From positions 1 to 64,000 of the forward strand of contig JBKQUM010000158.1 of NCBI GenBank assembly GCA_052140165.1: a stretch of 64,000 bases of DNA, read 5' to 3'. This DNA is from Bog-473 sp052140165. GTDB lineage: Bacteria > Actinomycetota > Acidimicrobiia > Acidimicrobiales > RAAP-2. Position 1 is the first letter of the stretch. Every line of letters begins with the position of its first letter. The position numbers and the translations under genes were made by a program. Positions 51,745 to 60,767 of this stretch are shown here, piece by piece. The notes under the pieces are model-generated. The model made no database searches, was not told where the DNA came from, and saw nothing but the letters and a program-made list of their open reading frames with translations.

Positions 51745-54486
51745 GTGAACCGACTCCGAGCACTCAGCGGACCGCTGTGGCCCTACGTCGTGCTGGTCGC
51801 CATCCCGACGGCCGCCTTCGTGCTGCCGGATCTCCTCGGCGGGCACCTGCTCATCACGGGCGACAACCTGCAGCAGAACTACCCGCTGCGCGTCCTGGTC
51901 GGCTCTATGCTGCGGCACGGGCAGCTGCCCTTCTGGAATCAGTACATCTTCAGCGGCACGCCGCTGATGGCCGATTTCAACGCGGGGGCGTTCTACCCCC
52001 TCACGGGATTGTTCGCCGTCATGCCGGACCGGGCGGCCTGGATCGCCACCGAGGTCATCGTGTACTCCGCGATCGGCGTCGGGATGTACGTCTTCCTGCG
52101 CGCGCTGGCTCTCTCCAGGGTGGCATGCCTCCTCGGCGCGGCCACGTTCGCGTTCGCCGGGCCTGTCCTGAGCCAGGTCAACCACGTGGACATGAGCGAG
52201 GGCTTCGTGGCCATCCCCTGGATGCTCCTGGCCGTGCTGCACATCGTCCGTGACGGTCGGTGGCGCTGGTCGGTCCTTCTCGGCATCGCCTTCGCGACGG
52301 TCATCCTCGCGGGCGCGCCCGAGGCCATGCTCGACGAGGCGCTCCTGATCGTCGCCTTCGCCGTCATGTCGGCCGGCCTGAGCAGAGAACGCTGGTGGCG
52401 AGTGCTCTCGAGATGCGCCGCCGGGGCGGTGCTGGCCCTGTCGCTGGCCGCCATCCAATGGTTGCCGGGGCTCGAAGCGATCCGCAGCTCGCAGCGGGGG
52501 AGCGGCGTGATCGCCGCCGCGGGGAGCTACCCCGGGCCGTTCGGCATCTTCGCGCTGGTCCCCTACCTCGACGGCGGGTACGGGCATCTCGGCGAGGCGC
52601 AGTTCTTCAGTCAGTACAACCTGCCCGAGGTCGGCATCTACCTCGGGATCCTGCCCCTGATCGCGCTGGTGACCCTGCTCCGACCGGGGTGGCCGAGCCG
52701 GATTGGCGCGCGCGACAGGCTCACGTGGTACGTCGTCGGGCTGTTCGGCCTCCTGCTCGCCCTCGGCTCCAACACGCCGCTGGAGCATCTGTTCAACGCC
52801 CTGCCGCTCTACGGCCATCAACGCCTGCAGAGCCGCAACATGGTGACCGTGGCCACCGCGGTCTGCGTCCTGTTCGCAGGCTGGATCGACCGCACGGACA
52901 CACCGCGGCCGAAGAGCCCACTGAACCGCTACGACCGGATCATGGCCCTGGTGCCGTTCGGCATCGTGGCCGCCCTCTCCATCTGGGCCCAGGTGGCCAC
53001 CGGCTCCCTCGTCCGTGTGTTCGCCGGCGTGTCGGCCAGCCCTGAGGTCACCGTGACCGTCCGCGAGGCGAGCATCATCGCCCTGGCCTTCTGTGCCGGC
53101 GCGGCCGCCGTCGTGTGGATCCGGCCCTACATCCGGCGGCTCCACTGGGTGCAGCTGGCCGCGGTCTTCGTGGCGATCGACCTCGGGGTGATGGCCGGGA
53201 CGAGCCAGCTCACCCAGGTACCCCCCAACGACCTCGTCAGCGGGACGACGCCGGTCCAGCAGCTGATGGCGGCCCACCTGGCGCCCGGGGCGCGCATGGT
53301 CAACTACGACCCCCAGACCTACGACAGCTGGCCCGACAGCCCTCAGGGTGTGCCGGACCTCAACATCGTCGCCGGGCTGCCGTCGGTCTCCGGCTACGCG
53401 TCCATCGTCAACGGCAACTACGAGTCGGTCACCCACACCCACGAGCAGGACGACCTCGACATCGGCCAGCTGGCGTCAGGCACCTTGGACCGGCTCGACC
53501 TCCGCGAGGTCGTCACCCTGCCCGAGTACTTCCTCGTACCGCTCCAGTCCACGCCCACCTCCGTGGGCGACATCCGCCAGTTGTCCGAGGGCATCGGTGC
53601 CGACGCCGTCCTCCCCCGGGGGTACGGGGCTGACTACAACGAGACCGCGTACCCCTTCTACCCCGCGCCCCGGCCCACCCTGCGCACGGGACAGACCGCC
53701 TCGTGGTTCTTCGGGGAGTCGCTCCAGCCCGACTCGGTCACCCTGCTCCTGACGCATGCGGCAGGACCGGGCACCGTCGTACGCTTCGGCGCGCTGGGCG
53801 CGGACGGGCAGACCCACTGGGGCGACCCGGTGCCCGTGGCCGAGGGGTCGCAGAGCGTGACGGGACGGCTCCCAGGAGGCAGTGCGGTCGGCGCATCGGT
53901 CCGTGTCGACGCCGGCTCCCTCCCGCCGTACGTGGGGATCGTGACCGTGGCCGGCCGCCCCTACGAACTCGGCGGCGCGCTCTCCGGGACGATCGTGCCC
54001 GGACCGTGGAACCTGGCCGGCTTGTCGCAGGGCTACGCGGTGTTCACCCTGCGCAAACCACCCACGCCGATCTCGGCCACCACGGCCGGGGGCCGGCAAC
54101 TGCCGGTCGAGGTCATCTCGAGCACGACGAAGTCCGAGGAGATCCGCGTCGACGCGCCGACCGCGGCGACGGTCCTCCGCTCCGTCGCCTGGGACTCGGG
54201 ATGGAGGGGCTCCGTCTCCGTCAACGGGGGCAAGGCGCACAGCATCCCGCTCAATTCGGTCGACCTGGTCCAGGAGGTCCACATCCCGCCCGGACACGAC
54301 CTCGTCATGTTCCACTACGAGCCGCGGCACCTGCTGCTGGCGAGCATCCTCAGCCTCGGCGCCTCCGGTTTCTTGGTCGTCCTTCTCGGCGTGTGGCTCG
54401 TGCGCCGGCGGCGGTCGGTGGGCGAGGCCGAGGCCCCTGACGCGTCGGCGGTGATCGCGGCGGACACGCCGGAGCGCGTCGGCTGA
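51745..54486 (+). CDS. YfhO-like multi-pass membrane glycosyltransferase-type protein
   Basis: The 913-residue protein has about 12 membrane helices in the first 480 residues, including one near 465-485, then a long extracytoplasmic beta-rich domain, and a last helix near 865-885. The first loop, GDNLQQNYPLRVLVGS and PFWNQYIFSGTPLMADFN, is typical of the YfhO (PF09586) family, whose Bacillus member glycosylates lipoteichoic acid. It probably transfers a sugar from a lipid carrier to an outer-surface polymer. The start is GTG. It follows the sulfoquinovose synthase by 114 bases and may use related precursors. Confidence 0.78.
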   Translation: MNRLRALSGPLWPYVVLVAIPTAAFVLPDLLGGHLLITGDNLQQNYPLRVLVGSMLRHGQLPFWNQYIFSGTPLMADFNAGAFYPLTGLFAVMPDRAAWIATEVIVYSAIGVGMYVFLRALALSRVACLLGAATFAFAGPVLSQVNHVDMSEGFVAIPWMLLAVLHIVRDGRWRWSVLLGIAFATVILAGAPEAMLDEALLIVAFAVMSAGLSRERWWRVLSRCAAGAVLALSLAAIQWLPGLEAIRSSQRGSGVIAAAGSYPGPFGIFALVPYLDGGYGHLGEAQFFSQYNLPEVGIYLGILPLIALVTLLRPGWPSRIGARDRLTWYVVGLFGLLLALGSNTPLEHLFNALPLYGHQRLQSRNMVTVATAVCVLFAGWIDRTDTPRPKSPLNRYDRIMALVPFGIVAALSIWAQVATGSLVRVFAGVSASPEVTVTVREASIIALAFCAGAAAVVWIRPYIRRLHWVQLAAVFVAIDLGVMAGTSQLTQVPPNDLVSGTTPVQQLMAAHLAPGARMVNYDPQTYDSWPDSPQGVPDLNIVAGLPSVSGYASIVNGNYESVTHTHEQDDLDIGQLASGTLDRLDLREVVTLPEYFLVPLQSTPTSVGDIRQLSEGIGADAVLPRGYGADYNETAYPFYPAPRPTLRTGQTASWFFGESLQPDSVTLLLTHAAGPGTVVRFGALGADGQTHWGDPVPVAEGSQSVTGRLPGGSAVGASVRVDAGSLPPYVGIVTVAGRPYELGGALSGTIVPGPWNLAGLSQGYAVFTLRKPPTPISATTAGGRQLPVEVISSTTKSEEIRVDAPTAATVLRSVAWDSGWRGSVSVNGGKAHSIPLNSVDLVQEVHIPPGHDLVMFHYEPRHLLLASILSLGASGFLVVLLGVWLVRRRRSVGEAEAPDASAVIAADTPERVG

Positions 54487-54499
54487 GAGGGTCCCACCC

Positions 54500-55471
54500 T
54501 CAGCAGTAGGGGTGGGCGAGGGTGAGCAGGAACTCCCCGTCCTGCGCCCCCCACATCTCCTCGACGACGAAACCGGCCTCGGAGAGCTCGCGTTCGACCC
54601 TGGCGGGAGTGAACTTGGCACTGATCTCGGTGAGCAGGTCCTCTCCCTCGTCGAAGCGGACCGTGATGCCGGCGCCGGCCAGGGAGACCTCCGCCGCCCC
54701 CTCGGCGCGCAGCCGCATCTCGATCCACTGCCGCTCCTCGTTCCAGAGCGCCACGTGCCGGAAATTGTCGGGATCGAAGTCGCCACCCAGCTGCTCGTTG
54801 AGGACACGGAGCACGTTGCGGTTGAAGTCGGCGGTGACGCCCGCCGAGTCGTCGTAGGCCGCCACCAGGCGGCCCGGGTCCTTGACCAGGTCCGTCCCGA
54901 GGAGCAGCGAGTCCTCGCTCGACATCGTGCAGTTGAGGTCGAACAGGAATCGGGCCCGTTGTGCCGGGTCCAGGTTGCCGATCGTCCCGCCGAGGAAGGC
55001 GACCATCCGCCGGCCCTCGGAGGGGATCTCGGCCAGATGCTGGTGGAAGTCGCCGATGACCAGGTGGATGTCCAGCGAGTCGTACTCCTGGGACAGGGTC
55101 GTTGCCGCACTCCGGAGAAACTCGTCGCTGACGTCGAAGGGGACGTAGCGCGACAGCTGACCGGTGTCGTCGAGGGCGGTGAGCAGCACGCGCGTCTTGT
55201 CGCACGCCCCGGCGCCGAGCTCGACGAGCGTGTCCGCCTTCGACAACCCGGCGATGGCGGGGGCGTGTGCCTCGAGCAGCGCCCGCTCCGCCCTGGTGGG
55301 GTAGTACTCGGGAAGCTGGGTGATCTCCTCGAAGAGGCGGCTGCCGCGTTCGTCGTAGAACCAGACCGGCGGGATGGACTTCTCGTCGCCTTGCAGCCCC
55401 TGCAGGGCGTCGGTCCGCATCTGCCTCCGCACCTCCTCAGGGGAGAGGTGCACGTCGATGGTGTACGCCAC
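54500..55471 (-). CDS. egtD: L-histidine N-alpha-trimethyltransferase (ergothioneine)
   Basis: The 323-residue SAM enzyme trimethylates histidine to hercynine. It has VELGAGACDKTRVLLTALDD (SAM loop), VAFLGGTIGNLDPAQR and LLGTDLVKDPGRLVAAYDD, typical of EgtD, and ends GEFLLTLAHPY. Length matches the family. It lies three bases after egtB on the same strand, so both are one operon. It is convergent with the YfhO-like gene. Confidence 0.94.
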   Translation of the reverse strand: MAYTIDVHLSPEEVRRQMRTDALQGLQGDEKSIPPVWFYDERGSRLFEEITQLPEYYPTRAERALLEAHAPAIAGLSKADTLVELGAGACDKTRVLLTALDDTGQLSRYVPFDVSDEFLRSAATTLSQEYDSLDIHLVIGDFHQHLAEIPSEGRRMVAFLGGTIGNLDPAQRARFLFDLNCTMSSEDSLLLGTDLVKDPGRLVAAYDDSAGVTADFNRNVLRVLNEQLGGDFDPDNFRHVALWNEERQWIEMRLRAEGAAEVSLAGAGITVRFDEGEDLLTEISAKFTPARVERELSEAGFVVEEMWGAQDGEFLLTLAHPYC

Positions 55472-55474
55472 GGC

Positions 55475-56749
55475 TCAGGGGTCCCGCGCCAGTCGCACCC
55501 CGCCGAACATCCAGCGGGCGCCGGGCGGGAAGAAGTTGCGGTACGTGGTGCGGACGTGCCCGCCCGGCGTGGCACAGCACCCGCCGCGGAGCACGTATTG
55601 GCTGACCATGAACTTGCCGTTGTACTCGCCGACCGCGCCGGGCGCGGCGCGGAAACCCGGGTACGGGCAGTACGCGCTCGAGGTCCATTCCCAGGTGTCG
55701 CCGAACATGGCGTTCGAGGAGACGGCGGGCTTCGGATGGGGCGCCCCGCGCGAGAGGGCGTCCTCGGGCAGGAAGTTGTCGCCCTCACCGTCCGATGCGG
55801 CGATCGTCTCCCACTCGGATTCGGTGGGCAGCCGCATCCCCGTCCAGTGCGCGAACGCGTCCGCCTCGTAGTAGCTGACATGGCAGACGGGCTCGTCGGG
55901 GTCGACCGGCCGCAGGCCGGACAGCGTGAACTGGAGCCAGCGGTCGGGATCGTCGGGGTCCCGCGACCAGTAGAGGGGAGCCTCCCAGTGCTGCGTGTCG
56001 ACGACGGCCCAGCCGTCGGAGAGCCAGAATTCGGGCCGGCTGTACCCGTCGTCCTCCATGAAGGAGAGCCATTCGCCGCAGGTGACCGGCCGGTCGGCCA
56101 GGGCGAAGGGCGTGAGGTGCACCGTGTGCACGGGGAACTCGTTGTCGAAGCCGAAGCCCGTGCCCCGGTGCCCGATCTCGACGGACCCGCCGGCATGCTC
56201 GATCCAGCCCGCCTTGGGTGGTGCGACGCCGGCGGGGGTGGGCGAGCCCGGCAGATAGGCGGGGTGGAGTGGGTTGCGCGACAGCACGTGCTTGATGTCC
56301 ATCAACAGCAGCTCCTGGTGCTGCTGTTCATGATGGAGGCCCAGGGTGATCAGCTCCGTGAGGCCGGGCTCGCCGGGGTCCCGCAGGAGCGCCTCCATGG
56401 CTGCGTCGACATGGGCGCGATAGCGCGCGATCTCCTCGATGCCGGGTCGCGACAGAAGCCCTCGCTCCGGGCGCGGATGGCGGGCACCCACGGCCTCGTA
56501 GTACGAGTTGAAGATGTACGCGTAGGCATCGTCGAACGCGGCGTACCCGCTGTCGTACTCGCCGAGGACGAACGTCTCGAAGAACCACGTGACGTGGGCC
56601 CGGTGCCACTTCGTTGGGCTGACGTCGGGCATGGTCTGCACGGTCTGGTCCTCGGCGCTGAGGACGGAGGCCAGGCGCTCGGTGGTGGACCGAACCCGGG
56701 CGTAGGCATCCAAAAGGTCGGACGGCTCTGCCCTACCGCTCTTTTCCAT
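55475..56749 (-). CDS. egtB: Hercynylcysteine/gamma-glutamyl-hercynylcysteine sulfoxide synthase
   Basis: The 424-residue iron enzyme couples hercynine to a thiol with O2. The N-terminal DinB-like domain has WHRAHVTWFFETFVLG and HHEQQHQELLLMDIKH (the metal His-x3-His-x-Glu site). The C-terminal FGE-sulfatase-like domain contains PVTCGEWLSFMEDDG, RLPTESEWE and RGGCCATPGGHVRTTYRNFF. The ATG at 56749 fits the family start. Actinobacterial EgtB usually takes gamma-glutamylcysteine, but egtA, egtC and egtE are not in the window, so the thiol donor is open. Confidence 0.93.
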   Translation of the reverse strand: MEKSGRAEPSDLLDAYARVRSTTERLASVLSAEDQTVQTMPDVSPTKWHRAHVTWFFETFVLGEYDSGYAAFDDAYAYIFNSYYEAVGARHPRPERGLLSRPGIEEIARYRAHVDAAMEALLRDPGEPGLTELITLGLHHEQQHQELLLMDIKHVLSRNPLHPAYLPGSPTPAGVAPPKAGWIEHAGGSVEIGHRGTGFGFDNEFPVHTVHLTPFALADRPVTCGEWLSFMEDDGYSRPEFWLSDGWAVVDTQHWEAPLYWSRDPDDPDRWLQFTLSGLRPVDPDEPVCHVSYYEADAFAHWTGMRLPTESEWETIAASDGEGDNFLPEDALSRGAPHPKPAVSSNAMFGDTWEWTSSAYCPYPGFRAAPGAVGEYNGKFMVSQYVLRGGCCATPGGHVRTTYRNFFPPGARWMFGGVRLARDP

Positions 56750-56925
56750 GGGATCCGTCCCTTCGCCACCCCACCCGAAGCGGGTGCACGGCCGGCTGCA
56801 GTTGCGGTTCACCCTACCCACGTGTGCCTCAGGTGAGTCGCATTTGGCACATGTAATTTCCCCGGGTTTTCCCCGGACCGAAAGTCCAGGTGGAAGGTGC
56901 TTTTGCGGAGCGGGCGCTCAGCCGG

Positions 56926-57837
56926 TCAGGCCAGCACCTTGTGGCGGAAGTTCCGCAGCCCGAGGGCCAGGAAGATGAGGCTGAAGGCGATGATGGCCGG
57001 GTAGACCACGTACAGGTGCATGTGGGCGGCGTTCGTGAACGCGGCTCGCATCCCGTCGTTGATGTAGATGAGCGGGTTGATCAGCACGATGATCTGCAGC
57101 CAGTGGACGGGGCCGATCTTGACTGGTGCCAGCCGCGTCCACTGGTAGTAGGTGCCGCCCAGGAAGGTGATGGGCAGCACGATGAACCCGAACATGAGGC
57201 CCAGGTTGCGCGGCTCGAACGACGTCCCCAGCAACAGTCCGAGGGATGCCATGCACACGCACGAAAGCGGGACCAGGGTGACGATGAGCAGCCAGTGGAG
57301 GTTGATCTGGGCCTCCACGCCCGCCGCGTGCACCACGGACGCGATGGGGAGCACGATCGCCGCCGAGATGAGTCCCTGGGCAGCACCGGAGATGACCTTG
57401 GAGATCGCCACCAGCCAGATGGGGCACGGGGCCTGCACCCGGTCCTCGATCTCGCGCGTGAAGCCGAACTCCTGGGCCAGCGGCATCGCCACGGCCTGAA
57501 TGCCCTGGAACATGATCGACAGCCCGACCACGCCGGGCACGAGGACGGTGGCGAACGCCGACTCCGCGCCCGGGACGCCGCTGGCTGCGCCGATGCCCTG
57601 GCCGATCTTGGGGAACACGTAGAGGAACACGAAGCAGAGCAGGAAGGGCTGCACCAGGGTTCGCACCGTGAACTCGAACTTGTGCTTCCAGAGCACGACG
57701 AGGTCACGCAGGATCAGCGCGTGCAGCGACGTCCAGCTGGCCGCGGCTGCCGAGCGGGTCGGCTTCAGCTCGACATTGTGCGAGCCGGGCCCCCCGAAGG
57801 TGTGCACGGCGACGGACGGGGACGTGGTGGCTGCCAT
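56926..57837 (-). CDS. ABC-2-type exporter permease (DrrB-like)
   Basis: The 303-residue protein has six membrane helices and the ABC-2 pattern, including GFTREIEDRVQAPCPIWLVA (coupling loop) and PITFLGGTYYQWTRLAPVKI. It probably exports a drug or lipid with the ATPase encoded just upstream: the ATPase TGA and the permease ATG share one base (TGATG). The N-terminal 40 residues are cytoplasmic. Confidence 0.88.
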   Translation of the reverse strand: MAATTSPSVAVHTFGGPGSHNVELKPTRSAAAASWTSLHALILRDLVVLWKHKFEFTVRTLVQPFLLCFVFLYVFPKIGQGIGAASGVPGAESAFATVLVPGVVGLSIMFQGIQAVAMPLAQEFGFTREIEDRVQAPCPIWLVAISKVISGAAQGLISAAIVLPIASVVHAAGVEAQINLHWLLIVTLVPLSCVCMASLGLLLGTSFEPRNLGLMFGFIVLPITFLGGTYYQWTRLAPVKIGPVHWLQIIVLINPLIYINDGMRAAFTNAAHMHLYVVYPAIIAFSLIFLALGLRNFRHKVLA

Positions 57838-58838
57838 CAGTCGCGCAGGTCCTTTCCGGTCAACCCGATGAAGACCGTCTCGAGCGTGGGCTCGGTCACG
57901 GAGAGGTCCGCCAGCGAGAAGCCGGCGGCCTCCGCGGCCTCCACGATGCGCGGGACGAGTCGATCCGAGCCGTGGATCTGCAATTCGACGCCGTCAGGGA
58001 TCTGACGGGTGCGGGTGAGGCCCTCGAGGCGCTCGCTGAACGCGTCGGCCAGCTGCTGGGTGTCCCCGGCGGCCTTCACGGTCACGATGGTGTCGGCACC
58101 GACGCTTCGCTTCAGCTCCGCCGGCGTGTCGAGGGCGAGGATCTTGCCGTGGTCCATGATGGCGAGGCGGTCGCACAGCTTGTCGGCTTCCTCCATGTAG
58201 TGCGTCGTGAGCAGGATTGTCTGGCCCTCGGCGTTGAGGCCGCCCAGCAGCTCCCACAGCGCCAGGCGGCCCTGAGGGTCGAGTCCCGCGGTGGGCTCGT
58301 CGAGGAAGAGCACGGCCGGACGGTGGAAGATGGCGCGGGCCACCATGAGGCGCTGCGCCATCCCGCCCGAGAGGGCGTAGACCGACGCCTTGGCGAACCG
58401 GGTCAGCTGGAACCGCTCGAGCAGCTCGTCCGCTGTCTGGCGGCACTCGCGTGGCGCCATGCCGAACAGTCGGCCGTGGAAGTAGAGGTTCTCCCAGGGC
58501 GTGAGCTGGCGGTCCAGGGTGTTCTGCTGGGACACGACGCCGATCAACTGCTTGACCAGTGTCGGGTGCTTCACGACGTCGATGGCTCCGACGAAGGCCT
58601 GCCCGGCGGAGGGGATGACCCTCGTGGTGAGTACCCCGACCGTGGTGGTCTTGCCGGCACCGTTGGGACCGAGGAGGCCGAAGACCTCCCCGGTCCCGAC
58701 TTGCAGGTTCAGCTCGTCGACGGCGCGGAAGTCCGTGCCCTGGTAGGTCTTGGTCAGACCCACCGTCTCGATGATCGGCACGCCGCGCCCGGGGGACGCG
58801 GCGTCGCTCGACGGTGCGGTGGTCGTGGTCATGGTCAT
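57837..58838 (-). CDS. ABC exporter ATP-binding protein (DrrA-like)
   Basis: The 333-residue ATPase has GLLGPNGAGKTTTVGVL (Walker A), YALSGGMAQRLMVARA (signature), VLFLDEPTAGLDPQGR (Walker B) and LLTTHYMEEADKL (H-loop), then a C-terminal DrrA-type domain. It powers the permease encoded next. The pair sits directly after the PadR regulator gene, which probably controls it. Confidence 0.93.
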   Translation of the reverse strand: MTMTTTTAPSSDAASPGRGVPIIETVGLTKTYQGTDFRAVDELNLQVGTGEVFGLLGPNGAGKTTTVGVLTTRVIPSAGQAFVGAIDVVKHPTLVKQLIGVVSQQNTLDRQLTPWENLYFHGRLFGMAPRECRQTADELLERFQLTRFAKASVYALSGGMAQRLMVARAIFHRPAVLFLDEPTAGLDPQGRLALWELLGGLNAEGQTILLTTHYMEEADKLCDRLAIMDHGKILALDTPAELKRSVGADTIVTVKAAGDTQQLADAFSERLEGLTRTRQIPDGVELQIHGSDRLVPRIVEAAEAAGFSLADLSVTEPTLETVFIGLTGKDLRD

Positions 58839-58875
58839 GGCCTCGCTTGCACAGTACCGGCCTGCCGGCGGGCCG

Positions 58876-59457
58876 TCAGTCCTCGGCCAGGATCTGGTAC
58901 AGCTCCTTGCGGGCCTTCTGGATCACCGCGATGCCGCGCTCGATCTGGGACTTCTCGCCGTCACCCGCCAATTGCTTGGCGGCGCTCATGAGCTGGCCCA
59001 CGCCGAGGCGCAGCGCCCGGACCTCGTCGTCCGACTCGTCGGCCGCCTGCCAGGGGAGGGATGCCTTCTCGGCTTCGGCCCGCCCCGTATCGGTGAGCGT
59101 GTAGGTGCGGCTGCCCTCGACATCGGCCGACTGCACCAGGCCCTCGTCCTCGAGCATCTGCAGGTGCGGGTAGACCGAACCGGGGCTCGGGCGCCACAAC
59201 CCGCCGCTCAGCTCCTCGAGCCGGCGCATGACCTCGTACCCGTGAGCGGGCTCGTCGCGCAGGGCGACCAGGATCGCCGTCCGGATGGCGCCCCGGGGCA
59301 TCCTCCGGCCACCGCCCCAGCCGCCTCGCTCGCCACCCCACCGGCCGCGGGGGCCCCGCATGCCGCGCCCGGCGAACGGGCGGAATTGATGGTCGTGTTC
59401 GTGCGGGTGGCCGTGCTCGTGGTCATGGGCCTGGTCGTGTTCGTGTTGGTGTGCCAT
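58876..59457 (-). CDS. PadR-family regulator with histidine-rich N-terminus
   Basis: The 193-residue protein has ten histidines in its first 23 residues, a Gly/Arg-rich linker, then the PadR winged helix (about 55-130) with RTAILVALRDEPAHGYEVMR, PSPGSVYPHLQMLEDEGLV and a C-terminal dimer helix. PadR proteins repress exporters and respond to drugs or phenolics. The histidine tail could bind a metal, or just mark this branch. It lies 37 bases upstream of the ABC genes, which it likely regulates. Confidence 0.88.
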   Translation of the reverse strand: MAHQHEHDQAHDHEHGHPHEHDHQFRPFAGRGMRGPRGRWGGERGGWGGGRRMPRGAIRTAILVALRDEPAHGYEVMRRLEELSGGLWRPSPGSVYPHLQMLEDEGLVQSADVEGSRTYTLTDTGRAEAEKASLPWQAADESDDEVRALRLGVGQLMSAAKQLAGDGEKSQIERGIAVIQKARKELYQILAED

Positions 59458-59511
59458 GGGATGACTCCTCGTTCTTCGTCTTCGGTCCCACCGGGACTCG
59501 TTCTGCCACTC

Positions 59512-59533
59512 AGTGTAACACTAACGATATATC
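59512..59533. promoter_or_regulatory. Candidate PadR operator region
   Basis: The AT-rich gap before padR holds AGTGT-A-ACACT (59512-59522), a perfect 5-base inverted repeat, and the palindrome GATATATC (59526-59533). They lie 55-76 bases before the padR start in an otherwise GC-rich context. Autorepression at this site is likely, by analogy with other PadR systems. Confidence 0.5.
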
Positions 59534-59564
59534 AGAATATTCCAAGTCATCCCGAAAACTATCT

Positions 59565-60551
59565 TCAGCTCCCGTGCCCGCTCGTCTGGTGCAGGCGGGC
59601 GAGGCGGTCGAGGACCTCCTCGGCTTCGGCGACGAACCGGCGCACCAGGTCCCCCGCCGGCACGAGCTCGGAGATCGCGCCGACACCCTGCCCGGCCGGG
59701 TAGCACTCCTTGTCGACGTCGACGCCGTCGGTGAAGGAGTCGCCCCCGAGATGCATCGTCCCGTTTCCGTAGGAGACGCCCAGCTGCTCGGGGAATTTCT
59801 TCAGCTCGTCGGGGTGGGCGTCGTAGTAGTCGGTGTACTCGTTGCGCACCACGCGCATCGTCTTGCCCGAGTAGGCGCGACTCACCGTCGTCTGATCCTC
59901 CCGGCTGGCCAGCAGCGTCTCCTTGTACCCGAGCACGCCCCGGGCCTCGGGCGTCGCGATGAAGCGGGTGCCCACCCAGATGCCGTCCGCGCCGAGCGCA
60001 AGCGCGGCGGCCAGGCCGCGGCCGTCGAAGATGCCGCCGGCAGCGGCCACCGGTACCCGGGCGCCGACCGCATCGACGACCTGGGGCACGAGGGGCAGGG
60101 ATGCCACCTGGCCCGTGTGCCCTCCCGCCTCTGTGCCCTGCGCGACCACGAGGTCACAGCCGGCCTCGACGGCCCGCACCGCGTGCTCGACCTTCCCGCA
60201 CATGCTGACCACGAGCACGCCGTGGCGGTGGCAGAGGTCGACCACCTCCGTCGGCACGCCCAGCCCGGCCACGAAGGCCGACGCGCCGCCCTCGATGATG
60301 ACCTCGACCTGCTCGGTCAGGCCGCCCGGCATGGCCGTGAGGAGATCGACCCCGAAGGGCTTGTCGGTGGCGTGGCGCACGGCGGCGATCTCCTCCGCCA
60401 TCTTCTCGTCGCCCATGGTGGACGCGCCGAGGCACCCGAAGCCACCGGCCGCCGAGACGGCTGCCGCCAGTGCCGAGTAGGACACGCCCCCCATGCCGGC
60501 CAGCATGACGGGGTGCTCCACCCCGAGGAGCTCGGTGAGGCGAGTACGCAT
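59565..60551 (-). CDS. Nitronate monooxygenase-family enzyme
   Basis: The 328-residue flavoprotein has GVEHPVMLAGMGGVSYSALA, GFGCLGASTMGDEKM, VVAQGTEAGGHTGQ (FMN-binding Gly-rich turn), VAAAGGIFDGRG and IWVGTRFIATPEA, the full NMO/2-nitropropane dioxygenase pattern. It oxidises nitronates such as propionate-3-nitronate, or acts as a related enzyme. The ATG at 60551 gives the conserved N-terminus. It lies upstream of padR but has a 107-base gap, so it is probably a separate unit. Confidence 0.9.
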   Translation of the reverse strand: MRTRLTELLGVEHPVMLAGMGGVSYSALAAAVSAAGGFGCLGASTMGDEKMAEEIAAVRHATDKPFGVDLLTAMPGGLTEQVEVIIEGGASAFVAGLGVPTEVVDLCHRHGVLVVSMCGKVEHAVRAVEAGCDLVVAQGTEAGGHTGQVASLPLVPQVVDAVGARVPVAAAGGIFDGRGLAAALALGADGIWVGTRFIATPEARGVLGYKETLLASREDQTTVSRAYSGKTMRVVRNEYTDYYDAHPDELKKFPEQLGVSYGNGTMHLGGDSFTDGVDVDKECYPAGQGVGAISELVPAGDLVRRFVAEAEEVLDRLARLHQTSGHGS

Positions 60552-60706
60552 GGTTCTTGACCTTCTTCCGTCCGATTCCGTGCCCGTCGCGGTGCGACGG
60601 GCGGTATCCGCCGCGGGGACCGTAGCGCGGGTTGCCGCGGGTCGAGATGCGGTGGGCCGCTCCCGCCGGGACCGGTCCGGCGCCAGGGGGCGGCGGGCCG
60701 CCATGG

Positions 60707-60735
60707 TTGCATTTGGACCAGGACGTTCCTACTCT
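60707..60735 (+). promoter_or_regulatory. Probable promoter of the MFS-MarR gene
   Basis: TTGCAT (60707-60712), a 17-base spacer and TACTCT (60730-60735) form a plausible -35/-10 pair. The predicted start of RNA would be about 25 bases before the GTG at 60768, leaving room for the GGGGAGG ribosome site. Confidence 0.45.
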
Positions 60736-60767
60736 GAGCCGATCGAGGCCGAGGTGGGGAGGTGGGT

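Noticed and set aside
50359..53442. Long minus-strand open frame opposite the sulfoquinovose synthase and YfhO-type genes
   Set aside because: Same reason: a GC-driven shadow frame without any recognisable domain.
56840..56925. CCGGGGAAA direct repeats and a GGAC/GTCC stem after the ABC permease gene as a terminator
   Set aside because: The stem is only four base pairs and lacks a T-run on the transcribed strand.
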